Shown piece after piece: positions 8,319 through 18,690 of a stretch of DNA of 47,707 nucleotides. This DNA is from Agrilactobacillus fermenti (lineage in GTDB: Bacteria; Bacillota; Bacilli; Lactobacillales; Lactobacillaceae). The DNA is taken from NCBI RefSeq assembly GCF_021030645.1, contig NZ_JACGCJ010000023.1, forward strand, positions 1 through 47,707, given 5' to 3'. Each line of letters begins with the position of its first letter. The stretch's first letter is position 1. The notes beneath the pieces were generated by a model. That model was given only the letters and a program-made list of their open reading frames with translations. It did not search any database and was not told where the DNA came from. Both the position numbers and the translations under genes were made by a program.

Positions 8319-10046
8319 ATGAGCTGGCAAGATAATTATCAACTTTGGCAACAAGCTAAGGAATTAGATTTAGAACTAAAGCATCAATTAACGGCAATGG
8401 CCAATGACCAAGCCGCACTAGCTGATGCCTTTACAGCACCAATGGAATTTGGAACTGCCGGTATGCGCGGTGTTCTTGGCCCTGGAATCAATCGCATGAA
8501 TATTTATACCGTACGTCAAGCAACAGAAGGTTTAGCAACGTTTATGGATACGTTAGATGCCGAGACAAAAAAACGCGGCGTCGCAATTAGTTTTGATTCA
8601 CGCTATAATTCTGAATTATTTGCCCATGAAGCTGCACGGGTATTGGGCTATCATGATATTCCCACCTATGTTTTTGACCAGTTGCGGCCAACGCCAGAAC
8701 TATCATTTACAGTGAGACATCTGCACACATATGCCGGTATTATGATCACGGCTAGTCATAATCCTAAACAGTATAATGGGTATAAGATCTATGGGCCAGA
8801 CGGCGGGCAAATGCCACCTAAAGAAGCCGATATGATTACTGGCTTTGTGCGTAAAGTGACAGATCTTTTTGCAATCAAAGTTGCGGATGAACAAAACCTA
8901 CGCGAAAAAGGATTAATGCATTTAATTGGTGAAGATGTTGATTTGGCTTATCTAGCTAATTTAAAGACTGTCTCCATTAATCACGATTTGATTGCACAGA
9001 CCGGCAAGGATATGAAATTGGTATATACGCCACTGCATGGGACCGGTAAAATGTTGGCTGAGCGGGTGCTGCACAATGCTGGCTTCCAAGGTTTTAGGAT
9101 GGTCACTGAACAGGCTATTTTAGATCCTGAATTTGCCACAACACCATTCCCAAACCCAGAGTTTCCACAAACATTTGATTTGGCAATCAAATTAGGTCAA
9201 GCAGAAGGTGCTGATGTGTTGATCGCCACAGATCCTGATGCTGACCGGTTGGGTACCGCTGTTCGACAGCCAGATGGTTCTTACAAGTTATTAACGGGTA
9301 ATCAAATTGCTTCTATATTATTACATTATGTTTTGCAGGCACGGAAAGATGCAGGGACTTTACCAAGTAACGGTGCGGTAGTTAAGTCAATTGTTTCTAC
9401 TGAGTTAGCAACGAAAATCGCTGAAAGTTATGGCGTGAAGATGGTTGACGTTGAAACTGGATTTAAATTTATTGCAGAACAAATTGAACAGTTTGAGACA
9501 ACAGGAAGTTATGAATTTTTATTTGGCTTTGAAGAAAGTTATGGCTATTTAGTCAAATCATTTGTTCGTGATAAAGACGCTATGCAAGCAACTGTTTTGT
9601 TGGCAGAAGTAGCTGCATATTATAAATCCCAAGGTAAGACTTTATACGATGGTTTGGAAGAGTTATATCAGACCTATGGTTATTACTCTGAGAAGACGAT
9701 CAGCAAGGACTTTCCTGGTATTGAAGGCGCTGGTGAAATGAAGCAACTAATGACACGGTTCAGAGAAGAAAAGCCAGATCGCTTCAATGGAGTTCAAGTG
9801 GCAATTACCGAAGATTATCAGACTCAAAAAGCAACCTATGCCGATGGTAAGATTGTGGATATTGATTTGCCAGTATCTAATGTCCTGAAGTACAAATTAG
9901 AAGATGGGACTTGGATCGCAATTCGGCCTTCAGGGACAGAGCCAAAAATCAAGTTTTACGTGGGGACCCAAGCAGATTCTGAAGCAAATGTTGCTCAAAA
10001 GTTGAATCAATTTGAAAAAGCACTGGACGAATTTATCAAACAGTAA
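8319..10046 (+). CDS. pgcA: Phosphoglucomutase/phosphomannomutase (alpha-D-phosphohexomutase)
   Basis: A 575-residue enzyme interconverting glucose 6-phosphate and glucose 1-phosphate, feeding UDP-glucose, glycolipid and polysaccharide synthesis. The catalytic phosphoserine loop TASHNP is at residues 144-149 (Ser146), the metal-binding loop DPDADR at 305-310, the sugar-binding GFEESYGY near 410, and the phosphate-binding RPSGTEPK near 535. The start is ATG 8319, eight bases from GGGAGG (8304-8309); the upstream ATG at 8298 would overlap that site. The gene is transcribed alone between a sigma-A promoter and terminators. The symbol follows Bacillus usage; pgm is equally common. Confidence 0.95.
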   Translation: MSWQDNYQLWQQAKELDLELKHQLTAMANDQAALADAFTAPMEFGTAGMRGVLGPGINRMNIYTVRQATEGLATFMDTLDAETKKRGVAISFDSRYNSELFAHEAARVLGYHDIPTYVFDQLRPTPELSFTVRHLHTYAGIMITASHNPKQYNGYKIYGPDGGQMPPKEADMITGFVRKVTDLFAIKVADEQNLREKGLMHLIGEDVDLAYLANLKTVSINHDLIAQTGKDMKLVYTPLHGTGKMLAERVLHNAGFQGFRMVTEQAILDPEFATTPFPNPEFPQTFDLAIKLGQAEGADVLIATDPDADRLGTAVRQPDGSYKLLTGNQIASILLHYVLQARKDAGTLPSNGAVVKSIVSTELATKIAESYGVKMVDVETGFKFIAEQIEQFETTGSYEFLFGFEESYGYLVKSFVRDKDAMQATVLLAEVAAYYKSQGKTLYDGLEELYQTYGYYSEKTISKDFPGIEGAGEMKQLMTRFREEKPDRFNGVQVAITEDYQTQKATYADGKIVDIDLPVSNVLKYKLEDGTWIAIRPSGTEPKIKFYVGTQADSEANVAQKLNQFEKALDEFIKQ

Positions 10047-10086
10047 TTTTTGCATACGATTAGGCTGAACTACTCATAAACAATTG

Positions 10087-10122
10087 AGGGTTGGAATCGA
10101 AAAGTAATTTTGTTCTGGCTCT
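10087..10122. repeat. Hairpin of the GGGTTG/TTTTGTTCTG type
   Basis: AGGGTTGG (10087-10094) can pair with CTGGCTCT (10115-10122) through several G-U pairs. There is no T-tract, so it is not a good terminator by itself. It resembles the hairpins at 8146, 16571 and 47543. Confidence 0.45.
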
Positions 10123-10143
10123 GTTAATAACGGCTGATCATTT

Positions 10144-10187
10144 AAAGCCTTAGCTGGCCAATCTGAATTTGGAGCTAAGGCTTTTTT
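10144..10187 (+). terminator. Intrinsic terminator after pgm
   Basis: A 12-base arm beginning AAAGCCTTAGCT (10144-10155) pairs with AGCTAAGGCTTT (10173-10184), followed by a T run to 10187. Confidence 0.92.
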
Positions 10188-10299
10188 GTGATTTTCAGAA
10201 ATAGGATAATTAGTTTTATGAAATTTTCATGAGATTGACGGACAGATCAGGTTGCTTATGCTATCATATTAACAATTTAGATAAATTAGGAGTGATCGT

Positions 10300-10947
10300 A
10301 TGGGTATGCATCAGTTTATTCAAGGCTTGAATGATTTGGAATTATTACGGCGGGCACCGGGTTATTTTAAGTACCAGGAACATACGGTCGCGGCACATTC
10401 TTTTCGCGTTGCTGAAATTGCACAATTACTCGCGGACATTGAAGAAGATGATGGTCAAAAAATCAACTGGCAAATGGTTTACGAAAAAGCATTGAATCAT
10501 GATTATACCGAGCGGTTTATTGGGGATATTAAGACGCCAGTTAAATATGCCACCCATGATTTACGTCAGCGTCTCGCGCAAGTAGAGGCACATATGACTG
10601 AGAACTTTATTCAAAATGAAATTCCGGCTCGGCTACAGGCACGCTATCAGCGAAGACTATCTGAAGGTAAAGATGAATCATTAGAGGGTCGAATATTGTC
10701 CGTTGCCGATAAAGTGGATTTACTTTACGAGTCCTTTGGCGAAATTCAAAAGGGTAATCCCGAAAGTGTTTATACTGAAATCTTTCGAGAAAGTCTGACT
10801 ACAATTTTACAATTCGATCAAATGGCCTCAACACGCTATTTTATTAAAGGAATGCTACCGGAATTATTAAATGAAGAGTTTCTTGATAAACCGCGCTTAG
10901 TAAAGCTTACACAGGAGATCATCGCGGCCCATCAGCAAACGAAATAA
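10300..10947 (+). CDS. HD-domain 5'-deoxynucleotidase (YfbR-like)
   Basis: A 215-residue HD-superfamily metal-dependent phosphohydrolase. The metal-binding residues are visible in HTVAAHSFRVAEIA (residues about 28-41) and in NHDYTE (about 67-72), followed by GDIKTPVKY, which matches the GDMPTPVKY segment of E. coli YfbR. On that basis it probably dephosphorylates deoxynucleoside 5'-monophosphates; substrate preference is inferred. The ATG follows AGGAG by seven bases. It is directly upstream of the LexA-type box and uvrBA, so a nucleotide-pool role beside DNA repair is plausible, but it lies outside the predicted SOS promoter. Confidence 0.85.
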   Translation: MGMHQFIQGLNDLELLRRAPGYFKYQEHTVAAHSFRVAEIAQLLADIEEDDGQKINWQMVYEKALNHDYTERFIGDIKTPVKYATHDLRQRLAQVEAHMTENFIQNEIPARLQARYQRRLSEGKDESLEGRILSVADKVDLLYESFGEIQKGNPESVYTEIFRESLTTILQFDQMASTRYFIKGMLPELLNEEFLDKPRLVKLTQEIIAAHQQTK

Positions 10948-10950
10948 TGG

Positions 10951-10976
10951 CGAAAATATGTTCGCTATGCTAAAAT
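10951..10976 (+). promoter_or_regulatory. LexA/DinR-type box and extended -10 promoter of uvrBA
   Basis: CGAAAATATGTTCG (10951-10964) matches the Gram-positive SOS box CGAACNNNNGTTCG at all but one specified base. Six bases downstream lies TAAAAT (10971-10976) preceded by TG-C, an extended -10. The box covers the -35 position, as expected for repression by LexA. Confidence 0.8.
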
Positions 10977-11064
10977 ATAAAGTTGCAATTTGTTGATTAA
11001 AAAAACAAGTGGTAACTTTATTTTTGTATATAAATTTCATGGTTTTGTTAATGGAGGTTCAGTC

Positions 11065-13068
11065 ATGATTGAACGTCAAACCAATCGAAAATTTGATTTA
11101 GTTTCAGCTTATCAACCAGCCGGTGACCAAGGCGCAGCAATCGAAAAGCTGACGCAAGGGTTTAAAACTGGCGTTAAAGAACAGATTTTAGAAGGAGCCA
11201 CCGGTACCGGGAAAACTTTTACAATGGCTAATATTATTGCGAATTTAAATAAGCCAACCTTAATTATTTCCCACAATAAAACGTTAGCGGGCCAGCTATA
11301 CGGCGAATTTAAGGAATTTTTCCCGCATAACGCTGTGGAATATTTTGTAAGCTATTATGATTATTACCAGCCAGAAGCCTATGTCCCTTCAAGTGATACT
11401 TATATTGAAAAGGATTCTTCAATTAATGATGAAATTGATCAATTGCGGCATGCGGCAACCAGCGCGCTGCTAGAACGTAATGATGTTGTAGTTGTTGCCT
11501 CTGTCTCAAGCATCTTCGGTTTAGGTGATCCGCGAGAATACCGTAATTCAGTCATTTCTCTGCGTGTCGGTATGACCATCGAACGGAATGAACTGTTAAG
11601 ACAACTGGTGAATGTCCAATTTGAACGAAATGATATTGATTTTCAACGGGGTCGGTTTCGTGTTCGTGGGGATGTGGTTGAGATTTTTCCTGCAGCTTGG
11701 AATGATCATGCTTTTCGAGTTGAATTTTTTGGGGATGAAATTGATCGCATCGTAGAAGTGGATGCGTTGACCGGAGAAGTTATTGGTGAACGAGAACAGG
11801 TTTCTATTTTTCCAGCAACACACTTTATGACTAATGATGACCAAATGTCAGCGGCAATTAAACGCATCAAGGCTGAATTAGCTGACCGTCTTCAGGTTTT
11901 AAAAGCAGATGGGAAATTATTAGAAGCACAGCGTCTGGAACAACGGACGACGTATGATATTGAGATGATGCAAGAAATGGGTTATACCTCTGGCATCGAG
12001 AACTATTCCCGGCATATGGAGGGACGAGCTGAAGGTGAGCCGCCATTTACATTATTAGATTTCTTTCCTAAAGATTTTAATATTATGATTGATGAATCTC
12101 ACGTAACGATGCCACAGATTCGAGGCATGTACAATGGTGACCGGGCTCGAAAACAAATGTTAGTAGATTATGGGTTTCGCTTACCCAGTGCTTTAGATAA
12201 TCGACCATTAACATTAGAAGAGTTTGAACAACATGTGCATCAGATTCTTTATGTCTCCGCAACGCCGGGCCCTTATGAATTAGCGCGGACCGATCATGTG
12301 GTGGAGCAGATTATTCGGCCAACTGGTTTGTTGGATCCAACGATTGAAATTCGACCAATCATGGGCCAGATTGACGATCTAGTTGGTGAGATCAATAAAC
12401 GGGTCGAACAAGATGAGCGTGTTTTTGTGACGACTTTAACTAAAAAGATGGCTGAAGATTTGACGGATTATTTAAAGGAACTAGGTATTAAAGTCAAGTA
12501 TCTGCATAGTGATATCAAAACCTTAGAGCGCACGGAAATCATACGTGATTTACGTTTAGGCAAGTTTGATGTGTTAGTCGGTATCAATTTATTACGGGAA
12601 GGTATCGATGTTCCAGAAGTATCTCTGATCGCGATTTTGGATGCCGATAAGGAAGGTTTCTTGCGAGCCGAACGTTCGCTGGTTCAGATTATTGGACGAG
12701 CAGCACGTAATCAACATGGGCACGTAATCATGTATGCTGATAAAATTACCGATTCTATGCGGGCGGCCATAGATAAAACACAGCATCGGCGTGAAATCCA
12801 AGAAGCCTTCAATGAAAAACATCATATTCAACCGAAAACGATCATTAAACCAATTCGTGATTCAATTTCGTTGGTTAAGACCGTCGCACATGAGGAAAAT
12901 GACGAAATTGCTAAAGAACTAGATTTTGATAATATGACAAAAGCTGAAAAGCGTGACTTGATCGATCGCATGACCGCGCAAATGGAACAAGCAGCAAAGA
13001 AATTAGACTTTGAACAAGCGGCCACTTTACGGGATACGATTCTAGAGCTAAAAGCAGAAGTGGAGTAA
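11065..13068 (+). CDS. uvrB: UvrABC excinuclease subunit B
   Basis: A 667-residue DNA-damage verification helicase of nucleotide excision repair. It shows Walker A GATGTGKT (residues 44-51), the beta-hairpin [12 protein letters not shown] (about 92-103) that clamps damaged DNA, the DESH box near 337, helicase motif VI region QIIGRAARN, and a C-terminal UVR domain (last about 35 residues) that recruits UvrC. The start is ATG 11065, seven bases after GGAGG (11053-11057); the in-frame start 75 bases upstream lacks such a site. uvrA follows after three bases, so the pair is one operon, probably SOS-controlled. Confidence 0.97.
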   Translation: MIERQTNRKFDLVSAYQPAGDQGAAIEKLTQGFKTGVKEQILEGATGTGKTFTMANIIANLNKPTLIISHNKTLAGQLYGEFKEFFPHNAVEYFVSYYDYYQPEAYVPSSDTYIEKDSSINDEIDQLRHAATSALLERNDVVVVASVSSIFGLGDPREYRNSVISLRVGMTIERNELLRQLVNVQFERNDIDFQRGRFRVRGDVVEIFPAAWNDHAFRVEFFGDEIDRIVEVDALTGEVIGEREQVSIFPATHFMTNDDQMSAAIKRIKAELADRLQVLKADGKLLEAQRLEQRTTYDIEMMQEMGYTSGIENYSRHMEGRAEGEPPFTLLDFFPKDFNIMIDESHVTMPQIRGMYNGDRARKQMLVDYGFRLPSALDNRPLTLEEFEQHVHQILYVSATPGPYELARTDHVVEQIIRPTGLLDPTIEIRPIMGQIDDLVGEINKRVEQDERVFVTTLTKKMAEDLTDYLKELGIKVKYLHSDIKTLERTEIIRDLRLGKFDVLVGINLLREGIDVPEVSLIAILDADKEGFLRAERSLVQIIGRAARNQHGHVIMYADKITDSMRAAIDKTQHRREIQEAFNEKHHIQPKTIIKPIRDSISLVKTVAHEENDEIAKELDFDNMTKAEKRDLIDRMTAQMEQAAKKLDFEQAATLRDTILELKAEVE

Positions 13069-13071
13069 TGT

Positions 13072-15906
13072 ATGGCTAACGATAAAATTGTAATTCATGG
13101 CGCACGTGCGCATAACTTAAAAAATATTGATGTGACGATTCCTAGAGATAAATTGGTGGTCGTGACTGGGTTATCAGGTTCCGGGAAAAGTTCACTGGCC
13201 TTTGACACTTTGTATGCTGAAGGGCAACGCCGTTATGTTGAAAGTTTATCTTCCTACGCACGGCAATTTTTAGGTCAAATGGATAAACCTGATGTGGATT
13301 CCATCGACGGTTTAAGTCCGGCAATTTCGATTGATCAAAAAACCACATCAAAAAATCCACGATCAACAGTGGGCACTGTCACTGAAATCAATGACTATTT
13401 GCGACTTTTGTGGGCGCGCGTAGGTCAGCCTATTTGCCCCAATGATGGAACGCCGATTACGAGCCAGTCAGTTGATCAAATGGTAAACAAGACGCTTGCT
13501 TTACCAGAACGAACAAAGATCCAAATTATGTCACCAATCGTGCGTCAAAAAAAAGGGCAGCATAAAAAAATCTTTGCTCAGATTCAAAAGGAAGGCTACG
13601 TGCGTGTGCGTGTGGATGGTGAAGTTCATGATGTCTCTGAAGATTTTGATTTAGACAAAAATCTAAAGCATGATATTGATATTGTCATCGATCGATTAGT
13701 GATTCGTGATGGTATCCGTTCGCGCTTATTTGATTCGTTAGAGAGTGCTTTGCGGTTAAGTGATGGTTATGCCAATGTGGATGTTATTGGTGGTGAACCG
13801 TTAATCTTCTCTGAACATTATGCTTGCCCAATTTGTGGTTTTACAGTCGGTGTTTTGGAGCCGCGCCTCTTTTCCTTTAATGCACCATTTGGGGCTTGCC
13901 CAGATTGTGATGGCCTTGGCATGAAATTGGAAGTTGATCCTGACTTAGTAGTTCCCGATTCTAGCAAGACATTAGAAGAGGGCGCTTTAGCACCCTGGAA
14001 TCCGATCAGTTCGCAGTATTACCCGAATATGCTCGCTCAAGCCTGTGCAGCGTTTAAGATTCCCATGGATAAACCTTTCAATAAATTGACCAAGAAACAA
14101 CAACACACAGTCTTATATGGTTCAGAAGGCAAAAAATTTCATTTTCATTATCAAAGTGATTTTGGTAATGTTCGGGATGTGGATACTGCATTTGAAGGGG
14201 TGATTCCTAATGTGGATCGCCGCTACCATGAGACCAATAGTGACTTCACCAGAGAGCAAATGCGCTTGTACATGCAGGAATTAACTTGTCAGACCTGTCA
14301 TGGTAAACGTTTGAATCGGCAGGCATTGTCCGTTAAAATTGCCGGTCAGGATATTGCCGAAGTGTCCGATTATTCAATCAAAGATGCATTACCCTTTTTT
14401 AAGGCATTGCACTTTTCTGAACAAAATGAAACGATTGCGAAGCCAATTCTAAAAGAAGTAAGCGATCGACTATCATTTCTAAATAATGTGGGTTTGGATT
14501 ATTTAACATTGTCTCGTTCAGCAGGAACGTTATCTGGCGGTGAGGCGCAGCGGATTCGTTTAGCTACGCAAATTGGTTCTAATCTATCTGGCGTATTGTA
14601 TATTCTAGATGAACCTTCCATTGGCTTACATCAACGTGATAATGATCGTTTGATCAATTCTTTGAAACGCATGCGTGATTTAGGCAATACTTTGATTGTG
14701 GTGGAACATGATGAAGACACGATGCGTGCAGCAGATTACTTGATTGATGTTGGGCCCGGTGCCGGTGATAAGGGTGGCCAGATCATGGCGGCTGGGACGC
14801 CAAAAGAAGTTGAGCAGAATCCGAATTCATTGACAGGTCAATATTTAGCAGGGAAAAAATACATTTCGGTGCCAACAAAACGCCGAAAGGGAAATGGCAA
14901 AAAGATTCGGTTGACTGGCGCTGCGGAAAACAACTTGAAGCAGATTACGGTAGACTTTCCTTTAGGCAAGTTTGTGGCTGTAACGGGTGTTTCCGGTTCT
15001 GGTAAATCGACTTTAGTAAACACCATCTTGAAGAAGGCATTAGCTCAAAAGTTAAATCATAATTCTAATAAACCTGGTAAATATAAGAAGATCTCAGGTT
15101 ATCAGAATATTGAGAAATTAGTGGATATCGATCAAAGTCCAATTGGGCGGACACCACGTAGTAATCCGGCAACCTATACGAGTGTCTTTGATGATATTCG
15201 GGGTCTATTTGCGCAAACAAATGAAGCTAAAACGCGGGGGTATCAGAAGGGTCGCTTTTCATTTAATGTCAAAGGCGGCCGCTGTGAAAATTGTAAGGGC
15301 GACGGTATCATGAAGATTGAAATGAATTTTCTCCCTGATGTTTATGTACCCTGTGAAGTTTGTCATGGCAAACGTTACAATTCAGAGACTTTAGAAGTCA
15401 CTTATAAAGGTAAAAATATTGCGGACGTACTGGATATGACCGTGGACGAAGCTTTAACTTTCTTTGAACCAATTCCTAAGATCCGGCGTAAATTGCAGAC
15501 AATCGTTGATGTCGGTTTAGGCTATATCACTTTGGGACAATCCGCTACGACTTTATCCGGTGGGGAAGCACAGCGTATGAAATTAGCCTCAGAGCTGCAT
15601 AAAAAATCTTCGGGTAAAAACTTTTATATTTTAGATGAACCAACGACAGGATTGCATACAGACGATATCAAACGGCTTTTAAATGTTTTAAACGCTTTGG
15701 TTGATGAGGGTAACACGGTTTTAGTGATCGAACATAATTTGGATGTTATTAAAGATGCGGATTATGTTATTGACTTGGGACCTGAAGGCGGCGACAAAGG
15801 TGGTCATGTCGTGGCTACTGGTACGCCGGAACAGATTGCTAAAGTACCTGAAAGTTATACTGGAAAGTATCTGGCACCAATGTTAGCCAAACGACAAAAA
15901 CAGTAA
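13072..15906 (+). CDS. uvrA: UvrABC excinuclease subunit A
   Basis: A 944-residue ABC-type ATPase that finds DNA lesions and loads UvrB. It has two ATP-binding halves: Walker A GLSGSGKS (33-40) and GVSGSGKS near 639, with LSGGEAQR signature motifs near 484 and 825. Cysteine pairs CPIC and CPDC (about 252-285) and CENC and CEVC (about 738-762) form the structural zinc modules. Length is typical. It starts three bases after uvrB. After its stop the region to 15982 carries an inverted repeat rather than an obvious terminator. Confidence 0.97.
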   Translation: MANDKIVIHGARAHNLKNIDVTIPRDKLVVVTGLSGSGKSSLAFDTLYAEGQRRYVESLSSYARQFLGQMDKPDVDSIDGLSPAISIDQKTTSKNPRSTVGTVTEINDYLRLLWARVGQPICPNDGTPITSQSVDQMVNKTLALPERTKIQIMSPIVRQKKGQHKKIFAQIQKEGYVRVRVDGEVHDVSEDFDLDKNLKHDIDIVIDRLVIRDGIRSRLFDSLESALRLSDGYANVDVIGGEPLIFSEHYACPICGFTVGVLEPRLFSFNAPFGACPDCDGLGMKLEVDPDLVVPDSSKTLEEGALAPWNPISSQYYPNMLAQACAAFKIPMDKPFNKLTKKQQHTVLYGSEGKKFHFHYQSDFGNVRDVDTAFEGVIPNVDRRYHETNSDFTREQMRLYMQELTCQTCHGKRLNRQALSVKIAGQDIAEVSDYSIKDALPFFKALHFSEQNETIAKPILKEVSDRLSFLNNVGLDYLTLSRSAGTLSGGEAQRIRLATQIGSNLSGVLYILDEPSIGLHQRDNDRLINSLKRMRDLGNTLIVVEHDEDTMRAADYLIDVGPGAGDKGGQIMAAGTPKEVEQNPNSLTGQYLAGKKYISVPTKRRKGNGKKIRLTGAAENNLKQITVDFPLGKFVAVTGVSGSGKSTLVNTILKKALAQKLNHNSNKPGKYKKISGYQNIEKLVDIDQSPIGRTPRSNPATYTSVFDDIRGLFAQTNEAKTRGYQKGRFSFNVKGGRCENCKGDGIMKIEMNFLPDVYVPCEVCHGKRYNSETLEVTYKGKNIADVLDMTVDEALTFFEPIPKIRRKLQTIVDVGLGYITLGQSATTLSGGEAQRMKLASELHKKSSGKNFYILDEPTTGLHTDDIKRLLNVLNALVDEGNTVLVIEHNLDVIKDADYVIDLGPEGGDKGGHVVATGTPEQIAKVPESYTGKYLAPMLAKRQKQ

Positions 15907-15934
15907 ATATTTTGCATTTTATTTTTGAAACTCC

Positions 15935-15968
15935 TATCATGAGAATATGTTTAAATAGTTTCATGATA
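15935..15968 (+). promoter_or_regulatory. Inverted repeat upstream of the DUF308 gene
   Basis: TATCATGA (15935-15942) and TCATGATA (15961-15968) form a perfect 8-bp inverted repeat with an 18-base spacer, ending one base before the GGGAGG ribosome binding site (15970-15975). A weak promoter (TTGAAA at 15925-15930) overlaps it. It could be an operator or a 5' leader hairpin. Confidence 0.5.
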
Positions 15969-15982
15969 AGGGAGGAAATTGA

Positions 15983-16519
15983 ATGTTTAGTCATCCAGAT
16001 TATCAACGTGGTTTTGATTGGACGGAGTTTTTAAGTGGTATTTTGTTCATTTTGATCTCAGTTTATTTTTTTAGTCGGCCGGTGGTAGCTTTGGGTAGTT
16101 TAGTCGTGATCACCGCTTTGATCGCGATTGTTCGCGGCATTGTTAATCTAAGCAGCTATACTAAGTTCCGTGCGATTATGCCAGTCAGTTGGCTGCTCGT
16201 GGTGGCAGCGGTCTTAGATATCATCATCGGCTTACTTTTTTTGTTTGATACAGCGCTAGGTAGCTTAACCATTGCCTATCTATTTGGATTTTGGTTTTTG
16301 ATTGATGCAATTACAGGCTTGTTAACGAGTGGTCATCTGCGTACTTTTGGTGGCGGCTGGTTCGCTATCTCTGTGATTTTTGATATACTTGCGTTAGCTT
16401 TAGGTGTGATGATGATTTTACAGCCCGCTTTAGCTGCGTACACATTAGTGTTTATTGTGACTTGGTTCTTATTAGTTGCTGGGTTGAATCATATCGTGAT
16501 TGCCTTTGCACGCCGGTAG
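15983..16519 (+). CDS. HdeD/DUF308-family membrane protein
   Basis: A 178-residue protein with about six hydrophobic segments in three two-helix repeats (residues about 13-55, 72-112, 125-172), the pattern of the DUF308 (HdeD-like) family. No catalytic motif is visible; HdeD of E. coli is linked to acid resistance, but the function of Gram-positive members is not established. The ATG follows GGGAGG by seven bases. It stands alone between uvrA and rapZ with an inverted repeat just before it, suggesting its own regulation. Confidence 0.82.
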   Translation: MFSHPDYQRGFDWTEFLSGILFILISVYFFSRPVVALGSLVVITALIAIVRGIVNLSSYTKFRAIMPVSWLLVVAAVLDIIIGLLFLFDTALGSLTIAYLFGFWFLIDAITGLLTSGHLRTFGGGWFAISVIFDILALALGVMMILQPALAAYTLVFIVTWFLLVAGLNHIVIAFARR

Positions 16520-16570
16520 ATCAAGACCGCATTAGTGACATAGTTTTATGAGTTAAAGTTGAATTTAAGC

Positions 16571-16609
16571 AACAGGGTGGGACCAGATTGTATTTTGGGC
16601 CACCCTGTT
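16571..16609. repeat. Hairpin without T-tract between DUF308 gene and rapZ
   Basis: AACAGGGTGG (16571-16580) pairs perfectly with CCACCCTGTT (16600-16609). The inner part GACCAGA and TTTTGGGC can pair partly. No T run follows on either strand, so efficient intrinsic termination is doubtful. It resembles the other GGGT-type hairpins of the window. Confidence 0.65.
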
Positions 16610-16709
16610 AGTGTATATGGTGAAAATCTAGTAATAAATTGGTTCTTTGCGATGTTAATTTAAACGGATCGTTGAAAATGGGTGATTTGCATACATGACA
16701 CACCAGGTA

Positions 16710-16718
16710 TGTTATAAT
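16710..16718 (+). promoter_or_regulatory. Extended -10 promoter of rapZ operon
   Basis: TG-T-TATAAT at 16710-16718 is a consensus extended -10. There is only a weak TTGCAT (16687-16692) at non-ideal spacing, which extended -10 promoters tolerate. Confidence 0.65.
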
Positions 16719-16770
16719 TAGCTAAATCTCAAATTAAATGTAAACAATTTATTAGAAAGTGGGGCAAAAC

Positions 16771-17661
16771 ATGCAGCAGCCAGATACATTGAGTTTAGTG
16801 ATCATTACGGGCATGAGTGGGGCTGGTAAAACAGTTGCCATGCAAAGCTTCGAGGATTTAGGCTATTTTTGTGTGGATAACATGCCACCAAGCTTATTAC
16901 CCAAGTTTTGGGAATTGGTTAAAGAATCGGGGAAGATTACAAAAATTGCCTTGGTGATCGATTTACGTTCGCGAGCTTTTTATGATGAAATCATCAGTAT
17001 GTTGTCTAGCGTAGATAACTCGAATTTTGTCTCCACAAAAATCTTGTTTTTAGATGCCTCCAACGAAGAATTAGTCTCGCGGTATAAGGAAACGAGGCGG
17101 TCTCATCCACTAGCCATGGAAGGGCGTTTAATGGATGGCATTTTGAAAGAACGGGAATTATTAGCAGAAATGCGTTCTCGGGCACAATTAGTGATCGATA
17201 CTTCTGATTTGTCTCCTCGTCAGTTGCGAGAAGAAATTTTCGATAATTTCAAGGTAAGTGATAATCCTACTTTTCATTTAGAAATTATGTCCTTTGGATT
17301 TAAATATGGGCTACCGATCGATGCCGATATTGTCATGGATGTCCGCTTTTTACCAAATCCATATTATGTTCCGGCTTACCGGAATAAAACCGGTTTAGAT
17401 AAACCAGTTTATGACTATGTTATGGCGCAGCCGACAACTGAAGAGTTCTATACGCGCTATTTAGATTTATTGCGGCTGATTATGCCGGGGTATGTCAATG
17501 AAGGCAAAACAAGCATGACAATCGCAATTGGCTGTACTGGTGGGCAGCACCGTTCAGTCGCAATTGCCAGTCGATTAGCTAAGGATCTCGGCAAAGAGTA
17601 TCCAGTGGATGTGACCCATCGAGATATGTCTAAACGCAAAGAAACGGTGAATCGCTCATGA
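16771..17661 (+). CDS. rapZ: RapZ-family RNase adaptor / nucleotide-binding protein (YvcJ)
   Basis: A 296-residue P-loop protein with Walker A GMSGAGKT (residues about 14-21) and the conserved C-terminal segment [10 protein letters not shown]. In E. coli RapZ links amino-sugar metabolism to small-RNA decay; in Bacillus the homologue YvcJ binds and hydrolyses GTP and affects competence. Which activity applies here is unknown. The start is ATG 16771, six bases after the GGGG site; an upstream GTG at 16759 overlaps that site. Its stop overlaps the yvcK start (ATGA), indicating coupling in the classic rapZ-yvcK-whiA operon. Confidence 0.95.
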   Translation: MQQPDTLSLVIITGMSGAGKTVAMQSFEDLGYFCVDNMPPSLLPKFWELVKESGKITKIALVIDLRSRAFYDEIISMLSSVDNSNFVSTKILFLDASNEELVSRYKETRRSHPLAMEGRLMDGILKERELLAEMRSRAQLVIDTSDLSPRQLREEIFDNFKVSDNPTFHLEIMSFGFKYGLPIDADIVMDVRFLPNPYYVPAYRNKTGLDKPVYDYVMAQPTTEEFYTRYLDLLRLIMPGYVNEGKTSMTIAIGCTGGQHRSVAIASRLAKDLGKEYPVDVTHRDMSKRKETVNRS

Positions 17662-18686
17662 GTTACGGTAATAAGATCATTCGTGTGATTAAAGGTCGTC
17701 GGCCGAAGATCGTTGTGATCGGTGGCGGTACGGGGCTGCCAGTTATTCTAAATAGCTTACGCGATAAAAATGCAGCAATTACGGCCATCGTAACGGTTGC
17801 CGATGATGGCGGTTCATCCGGTGCGATTCGGGACTATATTAATGTTGTGCCACCTGGTGATATTCGAAACGTACTGGTTTCGCTGTCCGATTTGCCAGCA
17901 GATTTTTTGAATATTTTCCAATATCGGTTTAATAGTAAAGATTCGTTTTTCGCTGGTCATGCGATCGGTAATTTAATTATCGCGGCACTTTCAGAAATGG
18001 AAGATAATATTTTTGACGCGGTTCAAAAACTTTCAAAAATGATGAAAGTAGATGGTCAAGTTTTTCCAGCTTCTAATGAACCGTTGACACTGAATGCAAA
18101 ATTTCAAGATGGCACGACATTGTCTGGTGAAACGGAAATTACCCATGCACGCAATAAGGTAGAGCGTGTCTGGATCACAAATACCCAAGATAGTACTCAA
18201 CCACCCAAAGCGGTTACCCCTGTTTTAAAAGCCATTTTGGATGCTGATGTTGTTGTTTTAGGGCCGGGATCCTTGTTCACCAGTATCTTACCAAACTTGA
18301 TGATTCCTAATTTAGGCGATGCTGTACGTCAAACAAAGGCGGAAATCATTTATAACTGTAATATTATGACGCAAATGGGCGAAACTGAACATTTCACGGA
18401 TGCAGATCATGTTCGTGTTTTAGATCGTCACTTAGGCGGTGATTTTGTGGATACCGTTTTGGTCAATACGGCACCAGTTCCTGATAATTACTTGGATCAC
18501 CAAAAGTATGATGAGTACTTAGTTCAGGTAAAACATGATTTTGAAGGCTTACGTGATTTAGGTTGTCGTGTGATCTCTGATGATTTTCTGGATTTACATG
18601 ATCATGGCGTATTTCATAACGGTGAAAAAGTTGCAAATGAAATTGTGAATTTAGCTTTACAACGGGATGGTCGGAGACGGAGGTGA
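17658..18686 (+). CDS. yvcK: YvcK-family gluconeogenesis / morphogenesis factor
   Basis: A 342-residue protein of the YvcK/CofD-like family with the N-terminal nucleotide-binding GGGTGLP (residues about 21-27), the DDGGSSG motif (about 49-55) and [11 protein letters not shown]. In Bacillus YvcK binds UDP-sugars and is needed for growth on gluconeogenic carbon sources and for proper localisation of a penicillin-binding protein. Its stop lies five bases before whiA, whose ribosome binding site is inside the yvcK 3' end. The rapZ-yvcK-whiA order supports the call. Confidence 0.95.
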   Translation: MSYGNKIIRVIKGRRPKIVVIGGGTGLPVILNSLRDKNAAITAIVTVADDGGSSGAIRDYINVVPPGDIRNVLVSLSDLPADFLNIFQYRFNSKDSFFAGHAIGNLIIAALSEMEDNIFDAVQKLSKMMKVDGQVFPASNEPLTLNAKFQDGTTLSGETEITHARNKVERVWITNTQDSTQPPKAVTPVLKAILDADVVVLGPGSLFTSILPNLMIPNLGDAVRQTKAEIIYNCNIMTQMGETEHFTDADHVRVLDRHLGGDFVDTVLVNTAPVPDNYLDHQKYDEYLVQVKHDFEGLRDLGCRVISDDFLDLHDHGVFHNGEKVANEIVNLALQRDGRRRR

Positions 18687-18690
18687 ATCA

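Noticed and set aside
10990-11064. uvrB start 75 bases upstream
   Set aside because: It lies just after the -10 box and lacks a ribosome binding site; GGAGG precedes 11065.
16571-16609. Terminator after the DUF308 gene
   Set aside because: The stem is perfect but no T-tract follows on either strand, so I list it as a hairpin only.
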